NCBI RefSeq assembly: GCF_002234575.2 | Contig: NZ_CP022464.2 | Span: 5,642,001-5,706,000 of the forward strand | From: Enterocloster bolteae | GTDB taxonomy: Bacteria; Bacillota; Clostridia; Lachnospirales; Lachnospiraceae | Direction: 5' to 3' | Length of the DNA: 64,000 nucleotides | Part shown: positions 25,049-33,159 of the stretch, one piece after another | Numbering within the stretch: the first letter of the stretch is position 1 | Layout: the number at the start of each line of letters is the position of its first letter | Position numbers and translations under genes: made by a program | Notes under the pieces: model-generated | What the model saw: only the letters and a program-made list of their open reading frames with translations | Told to the model about the DNA's origin: nothing | Database searches by the model: none

Positions 25049-26425
25049 ATGAAAAAACAGATCAAAGTTCTGGCTGTATTATCCACTGCCATGTTCATGG
25101 CAGCAGTAACCCCTAACTTCATCGGCACCGCTTCCACTGCTTACGCAAAAACCGTGGGCTGGACAGAGGAAAACGGAAACTGGTATTACTATGATTCTTA
25201 CGGAGAGGCAATCACCGATACCTGGAAGAAGAATGGCGATGACTGGTACTACCTGGATTCAGACGGAATCCGCGCCGCTGACAGACAGATTGATGAGTAT
25301 TACGTAGGAGAAGACGGAAAACGCGTGAGCATGAAGTGGGTTTCCGTGGAAAATGAAGATTTCTGGGATGAGGACGATGCTCCTGAATTCCTGTACTACT
25401 ATTATGGAAGGGACGGCAAGGCCCTGACCTCCAGATGGGCTTCCATCAATGGAAGCTGGTATTATTTCAACGAGGACGGTATCATGCAGACCGGCTCCAT
25501 CACCGTAGATGGTTACAACTACTATCTCGGCGAGGACGGAAGCAGAAAGACCGGCTGGATTCTTCTGGCAGATGAAACCGATGATCCGGAATACGTTGAA
25601 TCATGGTACTACTTCGACAATACGGGCAAGCGTATTGAAAATGAAGTTGACAAAAAGATTGAAGGCCAGTACTACACCTTTGTGGACGGCCGCATGCAGA
25701 CAGGCTGGTACAAGCTTCCTGTCCAGGCAGCAGCAGAGTCCGGCGAGGCCCAGACAGCTACCCCTTCCGAGGCAGCTCCTGTGTCTGAGCAGACCGCTGC
25801 CGGCTATCAGTACTACGATGAGGACGGAAAGCGCGCTTCCGGATGGAGAACCATCGAGGGCATAGAAGGACTCAGCGAAGAAGCCGAGCTTTACCGCTTC
25901 TATTTCAAGAACGGCAAGCCCTACCATGCAGAAAAGGGTCTTGAACTGTTCACCATTGAATCCAGAAAATACGCTTTTAACACAAAGGGAGAAATGCAGA
26001 CCGGCAAGAAGGTGGTAAACCTGGAGGACGGCAACGTGGCTAACTTCTACTTTGATGAAGAGGGCGTTATGAAGACCGGCAAGCAGGTCATCTTCGATGA
26101 GGACTTAGGCGAGACCCAGAACTGGTATTTCCACACCGACGGCTCCAGAAAGGGCCAGGGCTTCCACGGCATCAAGGACAATGTGCTGTATGTATACGGC
26201 CTGCGTCAGGAAGCTGACAAGGACCTGCGCTTTGCACCTGTAGAGTTAAACGGCAATCAGTATCTTGTAAACAGCAACGGCGCCGTACAGAAGGCCACCT
26301 CTTCCTCCAAATCAAACGCCATGCCTGAGCTTGGCAGCGGCTACAAGGATTTCAAGGACGAGAACGACAAGGTATGGACCGTAAACACAGAAGGTGTCAT
26401 CCAGACTCAGAGCACCGCACAGTAA
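25049..26425 (+). CDS. Secreted cell-wall-binding repeat protein
   Basis: 458 aa. Signal peptide 1-33 (KKQIK, hydrophobic core, cleavage after AYA). The rest consists of choline-binding/CW_binding-type repeats with aromatic pairs and Gly, e.g. NGNWYYYDSYGEAIT, GSWYYFNEDGIMQTG, ESWYYFDNTGKRI, QNWYFHTDGSRKGQG, plus a short Ala/Pro/Thr linker (about 230-255). No enzymatic domain is visible, so it is probably a structural or adhesive surface protein held on wall polymers. AAGGAG lies upstream of the ATG. It diverges from the polysaccharide cluster and may bind its product (inference). Confidence 0.88.
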   Translation: MKKQIKVLAVLSTAMFMAAVTPNFIGTASTAYAKTVGWTEENGNWYYYDSYGEAITDTWKKNGDDWYYLDSDGIRAADRQIDEYYVGEDGKRVSMKWVSVENEDFWDEDDAPEFLYYYYGRDGKALTSRWASINGSWYYFNEDGIMQTGSITVDGYNYYLGEDGSRKTGWILLADETDDPEYVESWYYFDNTGKRIENEVDKKIEGQYYTFVDGRMQTGWYKLPVQAAAESGEAQTATPSEAAPVSEQTAAGYQYYDEDGKRASGWRTIEGIEGLSEEAELYRFYFKNGKPYHAEKGLELFTIESRKYAFNTKGEMQTGKKVVNLEDGNVANFYFDEEGVMKTGKQVIFDEDLGETQNWYFHTDGSRKGQGFHGIKDNVLYVYGLRQEADKDLRFAPVELNGNQYLVNSNGAVQKATSSSKSNAMPELGSGYKDFKDENDKVWTVNTEGVIQTQSTAQ

Positions 26426-26481
26426 CAGATACACAGCAACCATAAGGCCGCCCCTGCATCCGTTCATTTAACCGGCGGCCC

Positions 26482-26515
26482 ACGGCAGACTAACCAATTA
26501 GTCTGCCGTTTTTTT
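26482..26515 (+). terminator. Terminator after the wall-binding protein
   Basis: A 12-bp stem ACGGCAGACTAA/TTAGTCTGCCGT with loop CCAA is followed by seven T. Confidence 0.93.
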
Positions 26516-26615
26516 GTCCAATCTGACGAATTTACAAAAATCGCAAAAAAAAGTGGTATATTTTGCGATTTGAAACGCTATATATATTAATAAGTATTAA
26601 TCAGGAGAGGACATT

Positions 26616-27185
26616 ATGAGAGAACTTGCTGTTTTTTATTGCCCCAAATGCGGACACTATGCCTATTATCAGACATCCCGTCATCCCCAGTGCCCCAAAT
26701 GCGGCACCCAGGAAGCCATGCACATGGTCAGGATGCATTACTCGGAATTCATGCGGATGTCCTGCGATGAGCGTGACGAATTTCTCTCCAGGGAAATCCT
26801 GAAGACTAATCCGTCCCTTATCACCCGGCTGACCGAACCCCATAAGCGCTACAACAGCCGGGAAATCATTGCTGAAATGAACAACGTAATCATGAACCTG
26901 GATACAGAAAACAAAATTCTCAGCGATACGGTAAAATGGATGCACGATACTATATGGGAACTGATGCATGAGAAACGGGAATACGGCCAGAGCAATGGGA
27001 CGGCACCCGGCGACTGCGGAGGTTACCGGGACTTCCGGGACTGCGGGAACTGCCGGGACCGGGAACCATCGGAGGAATGCATGGAGGTAACAGCGCACAC
27101 CGGACAAACAGAGGCAGCATACAGTGAGGCCGCAGCCGCCGATATGTCACAGACCGAAGAGGCAGAAAAGGGATACAAACGATAG
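26616..27185 (+). CDS. Zinc-ribbon protein of unknown function
   Basis: 189 aa. An N-terminal zinc ribbon has two CxxC knuckles (YCPKCGHY and QCPKCGTQ, about residues 9-30), followed by a helical middle part (about 60-125). The C-terminal 60 residues are low complexity: Cys/Arg/Asp-rich (DCGGYRDFRDCGNCRDRE) then Ala/Glu/Thr-rich. The tail looks like a repeat expansion rather than a folded domain. AGGAGAGG precedes the ATG. No function can be assigned; rubredoxin-like zinc ribbons of this type often mediate protein or nucleic acid contacts. Confidence 0.7.
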   Translation: MRELAVFYCPKCGHYAYYQTSRHPQCPKCGTQEAMHMVRMHYSEFMRMSCDERDEFLSREILKTNPSLITRLTEPHKRYNSREIIAEMNNVIMNLDTENKILSDTVKWMHDTIWELMHEKREYGQSNGTAPGDCGGYRDFRDCGNCRDREPSEECMEVTAHTGQTEAAYSEAAAADMSQTEEAEKGYKR

Positions 27186-27345
27186 CTGGCTGCAGCTCCG
27201 GGAAATCCAAATCTGAAAACCAAATCTGAAAAACATATAAATTTCCAACTTTATATATCTTTTGTGCAAATAGTGCGTTATAATAGTACATACAAGAAAT
27301 GTTTTGTGCATATTTTCATTTTTAAGGTTGGAAAGGAGTGGAACT

Positions 27346-27951
27346 ATGAGCCATAAGATTATCACGATAGCCCGTCAGTTCGGCAGCGGAGGCCACGAAG
27401 TCGCCCAAAGGCTGTCAGACCAGCTGGGGATTCCTCTCTATGACCGGAATCTGGTGGAGATGGCCGCTGAAAGGATGGGACATTCTCCTGTAAGCATTGA
27501 AAAGGCAGACGAGTCCGCACTGTCCTCCTTCCTGGCCGGCTATCAGATTCCCAAGGAGCCTAATTCCGTAACCGGATATGGATTATCCCTGAATGACAGC
27601 ACTTATGTCACCCAGACCATTATTATAGAGGCACTGGCCCAAAAGGGCCCCTGTGTCATCGTAGGCCGCTGCGGTGATTACGTGCTCCGCAGCCACCCCG
27701 ACCTGATTGACGTATTTATCTGTGCGGATATGGAAGATCGGGTGCGCCGGATTATGGATCGCTACAGTTTTTCAGAGAGGGATGCTGTCAACGCCATCAA
27801 GTCCACGGATCGCCGCCGCAAAAACTATTACGAAAACTACACCAAACGCAAATGGGGCAGCATTGAGTCCCACCAGATGCTGCTTAACATCAGCAAGCTT
27901 GGCATGGACAAGACCGTAAGAATCATTAAAGGAATCTATGAAACCCCATAG
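27346..27951 (+). CDS. Cytidylate kinase-like family protein
   Basis: 201 aa. The P-loop is divergent (IARQFGSGGHEVAQRLSD, the usual form in the AAK6/Cytidylate_kin2 family), followed by YDRNLVEMAAER and a basic lid region (STDRRRKNYYENYTKRKWG). It is predicted to be a cytosolic NMP-kinase-like enzyme; the substrate is not established for this family. I chose ATG 27346 because AAAGGAG lies 7 nt upstream and the family starts at ITIARQFGSGG. A longer reading from 27304 has no ribosome site. Single gene with its own terminator. Confidence 0.85.
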   Translation: MSHKIITIARQFGSGGHEVAQRLSDQLGIPLYDRNLVEMAAERMGHSPVSIEKADESALSSFLAGYQIPKEPNSVTGYGLSLNDSTYVTQTIIIEALAQKGPCVIVGRCGDYVLRSHPDLIDVFICADMEDRVRRIMDRYSFSERDAVNAIKSTDRRRKNYYENYTKRKWGSIESHQMLLNISKLGMDKTVRIIKGIYETP

Positions 27952-27973
27952 GCCTGTTTCCAACTGTCCATAA

Positions 27974-28020
27974 AAGGCAGGCGTCTGAAGGAAAAACCTT
28001 CTGGCGCCTGCCTTGTTTTT
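27974..28020 (+). terminator. Terminator after the cytidylate kinase-like gene
   Basis: AAGGCAGGCG (27974-27983) pairs with CGCCTGCCTT (28005-28014), with an inner GAAGG/CCTTC stem, and is followed by GTTTTTG. Confidence 0.85.
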
Positions 28021-28044
28021 GTGCATCTGCTTTTTTTCCTGCAT

Positions 28045-28791
28045 TTATTCTCCGGATGTATCTCCCCGTCCCATTCCCGTCTTGGAAATATACCCCTCAT
28101 ACTGCCTCAGCGCATTCTCCTTAAAAGGAGCGCTGACCGTAAACTCCGAACCGTCAAACAGGGTCACCATACGCACACTGAAGGTGGCCACATACCTGAG
28201 ATTTACGGCATAGGACTTATGCAGCCGTATGAAACCAGCCTGGTCCATGTTGATTTTGGAAAACAAATTTTCTAAGGTGGAATAGCAATGATATGTATGG
28301 CCGGCAGTCACAATCTTTACCCGCCGGTTATCACCTTCAAAATAGAGGATGTCTTTTAAAGGTATTCTGTATACGGTCCGGCTTGATTTGAATTCAAAGA
28401 TTCCGGCATCACCCTCTATCTTTTCGCAAGCTTTATAAAATATATTCTGGAAGTCCTCTGGCCTGATTGGCTTTTTTATAAAATGAAAGGGCTGGAACTG
28501 GAACAAATCCAGCGCGTATTCATCCCCGTAAGCCGACATATAGACAATCATGCTCGTATCATTGCCCAGCTCTTCCCGAATGAACCTGCCCAGTTCAATC
28601 CCGTTCCTGTCCCTCATCACAATGTCCAGAAAAATCAAATCATAATGCCGTTCCTTGAGTGCTTCCTCAAATTCCTTACCGGTGTTGAATATCTCAACCT
28701 CCAGCCTGCGCCCCTCTTTCCATCGCCTGATATAGTCCTCCAGCTGGCTGCACACCTGAAAGTCATCATCACATATTGCTATCTGTATCAT
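28045..28791 (-). CDS. LytTR-family response regulator (orphan)
   Basis: 248 aa from ATG 28791. The receiver domain (1-120) has acidic D8/D9, phospho-acceptor D56 (LIFLDIVMRD) and the Lys in FIKKPI. The LytTR DNA-binding domain (about 135-240) shows DILYFEGDNRRVKI and FIRLHKSYAVNLRY. AgrA/VirR/LytR-type regulators control surface, virulence or bacteriocin genes. No histidine kinase gene adjoins, so its partner must be elsewhere. The weak ribosome site (GGGGACAGG) is the only support for this start; an upstream ATG would add seven residues not typical of receivers. Confidence 0.88.
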   Translation of the reverse strand: MIQIAICDDDFQVCSQLEDYIRRWKEGRRLEVEIFNTGKEFEEALKERHYDLIFLDIVMRDRNGIELGRFIREELGNDTSMIVYMSAYGDEYALDLFQFQPFHFIKKPIRPEDFQNIFYKACEKIEGDAGIFEFKSSRTVYRIPLKDILYFEGDNRRVKIVTAGHTYHCYSTLENLFSKINMDQAGFIRLHKSYAVNLRYVATFSVRMVTLFDGSEFTVSAPFKENALRQYEGYISKTGMGRGDTSGE

Positions 28792-28901
28792 GCACCTGTC
28801 CCCGTACCGCAATTTTAATCTTTAGTATTTTACACCCCCCTGGTATTATTAATCTTAAAATGTTGAAAAAAGACGATTACACGTTGAAATTTGTCAAAAA
28901 A

Positions 28902-29525
28902 TCACCCTCCCAGGGTAATATCCTGGGCCGCGTACCACTTAAGGGCATCTTCCACATGTTCCCTCTTAAAGTCAGGCCAGTAATCATCCACCACATAAAA
29001 ATCCGAATACACGGACTGCACCGGCAAAAAGCCTGAAAGGCGCCGTCTTCCGCCCCACCGTATAATCAGGTCGATTCTGGAAACCTCAGCTGTTTTAAGT
29101 CCCGGCCCTATGGTCTCATCCTTATAGCCCAAATCCCACTCCCAGCTGTAGTTCACCAGGAAGTTAATCTTCATCCCGCCTTTTCCAAAATCATGCCTGG
29201 CGGTAAAGGGAAGAAGCTCATGGGGAAACATGGGGGATTTTGTATTTCCCAGCACAAGCAGGCTGGCATCTTCCTTTGCCAGCTCCTCAACCGCCGCCAC
29301 ACAGGCCCTGGTAAATGCCTGTCTCTGGGCGGAAGGACGCTTTGTGTTATCTGTGGTAAAACCATAAAAGGACATTTCCCCAATTCCCAGCTCCCGGCAC
29401 ATGCGGTACAGGGACATTCCAGGTGAAATCCCGTGCCCGTATCCCTCTGATTTATCCATTCCCTGGCCTTTGGCCCATCTCCGGTTTCCATCCGGGATGA
29501 TTCCGATGTGTTTTGGCAGTCTCAT
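28902..29525 (-). CDS. Short undecaprenyl-diphosphate synthase homologue
   Basis: 207 aa cis-prenyltransferase. D12 in IPDGNRRWA (catalytic Asp with R15/R16) and FYGFTTDNTKR are conserved. The C-terminal signature is present as RWGGRRRLSGF, QSVYSDFY and YWPDF, against RTSGERRISNF, WQSAYAE and WPDF in typical UppS. It lacks about 40 residues compared with UppS, mostly in the middle. UppS makes the C55 lipid carrier for peptidoglycan. With no cdsA, dxr or frr next to it, this is probably a paralogue making a different prenyl chain, or a degenerate copy. Confidence 0.8.
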   Translation of the reverse strand: MRLPKHIGIIPDGNRRWAKGQGMDKSEGYGHGISPGMSLYRMCRELGIGEMSFYGFTTDNTKRPSAQRQAFTRACVAAVEELAKEDASLLVLGNTKSPMFPHELLPFTARHDFGKGGMKINFLVNYSWEWDLGYKDETIGPGLKTAEVSRIDLIIRWGGRRRLSGFLPVQSVYSDFYVVDDYWPDFKREHVEDALKWYAAQDITLGG

Positions 29526-29604
29526 ACCATCTCCTCCATTCCTGCTTATATATGGAAAGTATGGTCTTAAATGGAAAATCTATACAAAAGGCTCCAACCG
29601 TGTG

Positions 29605-30489
29605 TTAGTCCTCCATGATTTTCCTGGGTTTATCCGTAATCAGATTATCCGCCCCCGCTTTCCTGCATTTGTCAACAGAGTAGGCGTCATTAACAGTCCA
29701 GGCTATCACTTCCTTGCCCAGGGAATGAATACGGCTCACCGTCTCAGGGTTAATGAGGTCTATGCTCAGCACAAAATTGTCAGCGCTGGTAAATGCCTCC
29801 GGCTGCTCTATGGCCTTGGATGAGATAAATCCAGTCTCCAGGGCCGGGGCCAGCTGCTTTACCGCCTGAAGGGAATGGTAGTCAAATGAAGTGATCATGC
29901 ACTGGCCTGCCATGCCCTTGTCCTGAATCAGCCCTACCAGGCGCGCAATAAAGTCCTGGGTCTGGTGGTTATTGACTTTTACCTCTATATTCAGCTTTAT
30001 CTTATCCTTGCAGTAATCCAATACCTCCTCCAGCGTGGGTATCCTGGTATCCTTGAAAAACGGCCCCCAATGGCTGGCGGTATTAATTTGGCTCAATTCC
30101 TCATAGCTCATATCCCATATCTTATCCGGCTTTCCTGTCATCCTCATCAAATCCGCATCGTGGAAAATCACCAGGACCCCGTCTTTTGTCTGCGTCACAT
30201 CCAGTTCAATCCAGTCAGCCCCATTTTCCACTGCGGCTTTAAAAGCCGGCATGGTATTCTCCGGCGCCTGGGTGTTGTCCCCCCTGTGGGCGGTGATTTC
30301 CACCTTGTCTCTCCATCCCTCCCCAGTCCGGTCCTTTGCCAGGACCCGGACCGGAATCATGGATACAATAAGCACAGCGCCTAAAAGGGCTGCTGCCATG
30401 TGTCTTTTCCGTATTATATTAACACTCCTTACTATACTAACACTCCTTACTATACTAACATTCCGTACTATATCAACCTTCCGCATCAT
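29605..30489 (-). CDS. Glycerophosphodiester phosphodiesterase, membrane-anchored
   Basis: 294 aa. A membrane helix or signal anchor at about 31-51 is followed by a GDPD TIM barrel with ITAHRGDNTQAPENT (catalytic His, metal-binding Glu), WIELDVTQTKDG, IFHDADL and NIEVKVN. It hydrolyses glycerophosphodiesters (lipid or teichoic acid breakdown) outside the cell. The first 28 residues are an odd six-residue repeat (V-S/N-I-V-R-S). The start at 30489 is supported by GGAG 7 nt upstream, so the repeat really is translated, placing extra positive charges before the anchor. Confidence 0.9.
   Translation of the reverse strand: MMRKVDIVRNVSIVRSVSIVRSVNIIRKRHMAAALLGAVLIVSMIPVRVLAKDRTGEGWRDKVEITAHRGDNTQAPENTMPAFKAAVENGADWIELDVTQTKDGVLVIFHDADLMRMTGKPDKIWDMSYEELSQINTASHWGPFFKDTRIPTLEEVLDYCKDKIKLNIEVKVNNHQTQDFIARLVGLIQDKGMAGQCMITSFDYHSLQAVKQLAPALETGFISSKAIEQPEAFTSADNFVLSIDLINPETVSRIHSLGKEVIAWTVNDAYSVDKCRKAGADNLITDKPRKIMED
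30409..30477. repeat. 18-bp coding repeats at the start of the GDPD gene
   Basis: About four units of plus-strand ACTATACTAACACTCCTT type encode VSIVRS/VNIIR. Confidence 0.85.
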
Positions 30490-30525
30490 ATCAAAGCTCC
30501 ATCTGTATTCATTTTCAAATGCTGT

Positions 30526-31506
30526 CTATTCCGGTTCCCCATCCTCCGAAACGTCAAATGCAAGGCGCATCTGGCCGCCGCCGGCAGGACAGACAACTGA
30601 TTTCATCTCACGCACCGTAATCCGTTCCTCCCCGGTGAGCCGGCCGCACAAAAGGGGCGAGTCCGGGTCATGTAACCTGCGTTTTACCTCCACCTGATCC
30701 GGGCTGAAATTCGCATAGCAATATCTGCAGAGATGGGAGCAGGTGTTGTAAGCGCCGATATCCACGCTCTTGACACAGCCGCATTCCTCCCTCTGGGTAC
30801 TGTCTTTTTTTACATCCAGGGGACGGCCCAGCAATCCGGCAATCAGCTGGTCATCAATACATTTTCCCTTCTGTATATGGAAACCGGACAAATCCGCTGC
30901 CTCCGAACATGTCCGGACGGTCATGCCATGCCGTTCTGCCTCCGGACCCATAAAGGATGCCAGGGATACCATGTCCTCCCCTGTCATTGCCTGGATCTGA
31001 ATCCGATCCATCCGTCCTTTTATCTTCCGGTACATATCCAGGAAACTGATGACGCAGGTATGGGTATATCCCTCCAGGCTGCTGCACAGCCGTGAAAACC
31101 ACTGGAAATGGTACTCCCTGGTATAGGACGGACTGAGAAGCACCGGATCATACCTCCATATGACACGCTCAGGCCCCAGCCTGGCCGACAGCTCCCGGAA
31201 GGTTTTTACCAGCTCATTCTTATGGGGAAGTCCGGGTTCCACATCCGCCCCATAGGGTGTCAGGGTAAACTGGAAATAATAGGGGTATCCCAGCCGGTCC
31301 AAAACAGAAAGCTTCTCCATCATAGGCCCCGGGTCCTTTGTCCAGAACACAAAGCAGTCCACGGTGTCCTGGTTCAGAAGAATCTTGCTGACCTGCCCGG
31401 GATTCATGGGGTTCTTTACATACAGGTACCCTCCCTCCAGCCGTTTGAAAAACCAGTCCGAATAAAACGCAGGAATGTCTGTCCTTCTGCTGGCACTGAT
31501 GATCAT
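30526..31506 (-). CDS. DUF1848 family protein (radical-SAM-like Cys motif)
   Basis: 326 aa matching the DUF1848 family: N-terminal SASRRTDIPAFY, FVFWTKDP in the middle, and a C-terminal CSHLCRYCYANF with C256-x3-C260-x2-C263, which has the radical SAM spacing. The usual N-terminal position of that motif is not kept, so the chemistry is uncertain; the family function is not established. I chose ATG 31506 because GGAGG lies 7 nt upstream and the family begins at MII.ASRRTD. It stands alone between GDPD and the sugar-acid operon. Confidence 0.82.
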   Translation of the reverse strand: MIISASRRTDIPAFYSDWFFKRLEGGYLYVKNPMNPGQVSKILLNQDTVDCFVFWTKDPGPMMEKLSVLDRLGYPYYFQFTLTPYGADVEPGLPHKNELVKTFRELSARLGPERVIWRYDPVLLSPSYTREYHFQWFSRLCSSLEGYTHTCVISFLDMYRKIKGRMDRIQIQAMTGEDMVSLASFMGPEAERHGMTVRTCSEAADLSGFHIQKGKCIDDQLIAGLLGRPLDVKKDSTQREECGCVKSVDIGAYNTCSHLCRYCYANFSPDQVEVKRRLHDPDSPLLCGRLTGEERITVREMKSVVCPAGGGQMRLAFDVSEDGEPE

Positions 31507-31629
31507 GGCGGCTCCTCCCTTCTTTGTCTTACGCGGCAATCTGTGTAGTCTAATATAACATATGGGGTGGATGGAAGCAATCTGTGAGGAAATTAAAATC
31601 CTTATATTTGCAGTGAGATATCATAAAAG

Positions 31630-31670
31630 TCCATCCGGCGGGCGGAATTTTATTCCCCCGGCCGGATGGA
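31630..31670 (-). terminator. Terminator at the end of the sugar-acid operon
   Basis: TCCATCCGGC (31630-31639) pairs with GCCGGATGGA (31661-31670). Leftward the stem is followed by CTTTTATGA. Confidence 0.75.
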
Positions 31671-31703
31671 TTCAGCTATTTTCACCCGTATTATCTTATC
31701 TGC

Positions 31704-32081
31704 TTATTTTATCTCCCCGCTCTGCTCCTTGGCCCAGTGGTCCACTATGATACTTGGAGCATACACAAACATCATATGCAGTTCCTCTTCACCTGTGTTA
31801 TACAGAGCGTGTTTTAAATTACCTGGAATAAAGATACAGTCCCCTTCCTTTACCGGCTGTTTCTCCCCGTCCACCTCCATCTCCCCATGTCCCTTAATAA
31901 TCGTGTAGGACTCCACCGTCTCGTGGTCATGTTCCGGTATGCCGCCGCCTTTATACACCACCACATAGCCCTGGCAGAACTTGCTGCCCTCCATGGCGCC
32001 ATTCTGGCCCAGTATTACCCTGGTGCGCCGTCCGGCCGGAAATTCGGTCCCCTCTATATCCCATATATTTACTTTTTCCAT
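31704..32081 (-). CDS. Cupin-domain protein
   Basis: 125 aa single cupin barrel: motif 1 G..PEHDHETVESYTIIKG (metal-binding His/His/Glu) and motif 2 GDCIFIPGNLKHALYN. It could be a sugar-acid or sugar isomerase, or a small binding protein; similar cupins accompany uronate pathways. Its ATG lies inside the LacI-type gene end (13-nt overlap), so it is coupled to the regulator, and it is the last gene of the operon. Confidence 0.85.
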   Translation of the reverse strand: MEKVNIWDIEGTEFPAGRRTRVILGQNGAMEGSKFCQGYVVVYKGGGIPEHDHETVESYTIIKGHGEMEVDGEKQPVKEGDCIFIPGNLKHALYNTGEEELHMMFVYAPSIIVDHWAKEQSGEIK

Positions 32082-33136
32082 TTCATTCCTCCAGATTGTC
32101 CGGAGTGTGCCTTAGCATCCCGTTCAGACACACTCCTGGAAATCAGATTCTTCACAGACTCCCGTTCAATCAGCCTGCCTTTAAAATAAGTCTGGCTCTT
32201 GTGTGCGCAGGTCTGCGTCTTTATCTGCTCCATCAGCTGTTCAAATATAATTCCCGCCGTATCTGCCAGGGAATGACGCAGCGTAGTCAGAGGAGGATCC
32301 AGATATTTCACCTGAGGGATGTCATCAAACCCCACTACGGATATATCATCCGGTATCCTTAATCCGCTTTTGGTAATACCCCTGTATACGCCGTAAGCCA
32401 TAAAATCATTGAACATGAATACGCCTGTGGGACGTTCCTCATGGCGCATCAATTCAAGGGTTTTATAATAGGCGTCGTCCTCGGATTCCACATCGCGGAC
32501 AATATACTTTTCGTAGTCCTCTATTCCGCACTCCCCAAGGGCTTCCAGTGCTCCTTCCAGACGTTCCCGGTTATATTGGCGGTCTTTATCATTAATATAA
32601 AGGGCAATCTTCCGGTGTCCGTTGTCTGTCAGGCACTTCACTGCCTGGTAAGCCGCGTCGGCATTGTCAATATTAATACAGGGGGCATCCACATCAAAGG
32701 TGCGGTTTACAATCACCATGGGAATCTCCCCTATGTATGGTTTCACATGTTCTACATCCTCTGTGGATGCAATATACAGTATGCCGTCTACAAACAGATA
32801 TTTAAGGGTTTTAAAATACTCCTTCTCCTTTTTCACATCTCCCAGTGCATCACACAGAATCAGGGAATATCCTGCCTTTGTAGCGCATGCCTCCATATAT
32901 TTTACAACCTCCGGATAATATGGATTCATGATATCCGGTATGATAAGGCCGATCAGCTTGCTGCCGCCTTTTTTCAGGCTCCTGGCAGCCAGGTTGGGCT
33001 TATAATTCAAATCACTGACCGCCTTCATCACTTTCTCTTTTGTCTCTGGCTCTACAAATGCCACGCCTGACAGTGCTCTGGATACTGTGCTGGGAGAAAC
33101 CCCTGCATATTTTGCAACATCACGAATTCCTACCAT
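32069..33136 (-). CDS. LacI-family transcriptional regulator
   Basis: 355 aa. N-terminal HTH (VGIRDVAKYAGVSPSTVSRALSG) and hinge (YKPNLAARSLKKG), then a periplasmic-binding-like sensor domain (LIGLIIPDIMNPYYPE to the end). It probably represses the operon it sits in, through the two TGAAAACGGTTTC sites at 39740 and 39780, and is released by a sugar-acid intermediate (inference from position and operator type). Cytosolic dimer or tetramer. Confidence 0.93.
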   Translation of the reverse strand: MVGIRDVAKYAGVSPSTVSRALSGVAFVEPETKEKVMKAVSDLNYKPNLAARSLKKGGSKLIGLIIPDIMNPYYPEVVKYMEACATKAGYSLILCDALGDVKKEKEYFKTLKYLFVDGILYIASTEDVEHVKPYIGEIPMVIVNRTFDVDAPCINIDNADAAYQAVKCLTDNGHRKIALYINDKDRQYNRERLEGALEALGECGIEDYEKYIVRDVESEDDAYYKTLELMRHEERPTGVFMFNDFMAYGVYRGITKSGLRIPDDISVVGFDDIPQVKYLDPPLTTLRHSLADTAGIIFEQLMEQIKTQTCAHKSQTYFKGRLIERESVKNLISRSVSERDAKAHSGQSGGMKWKK

Positions 33137-33159
33137 TGGTATTCTCCTTTAACCGTCTT

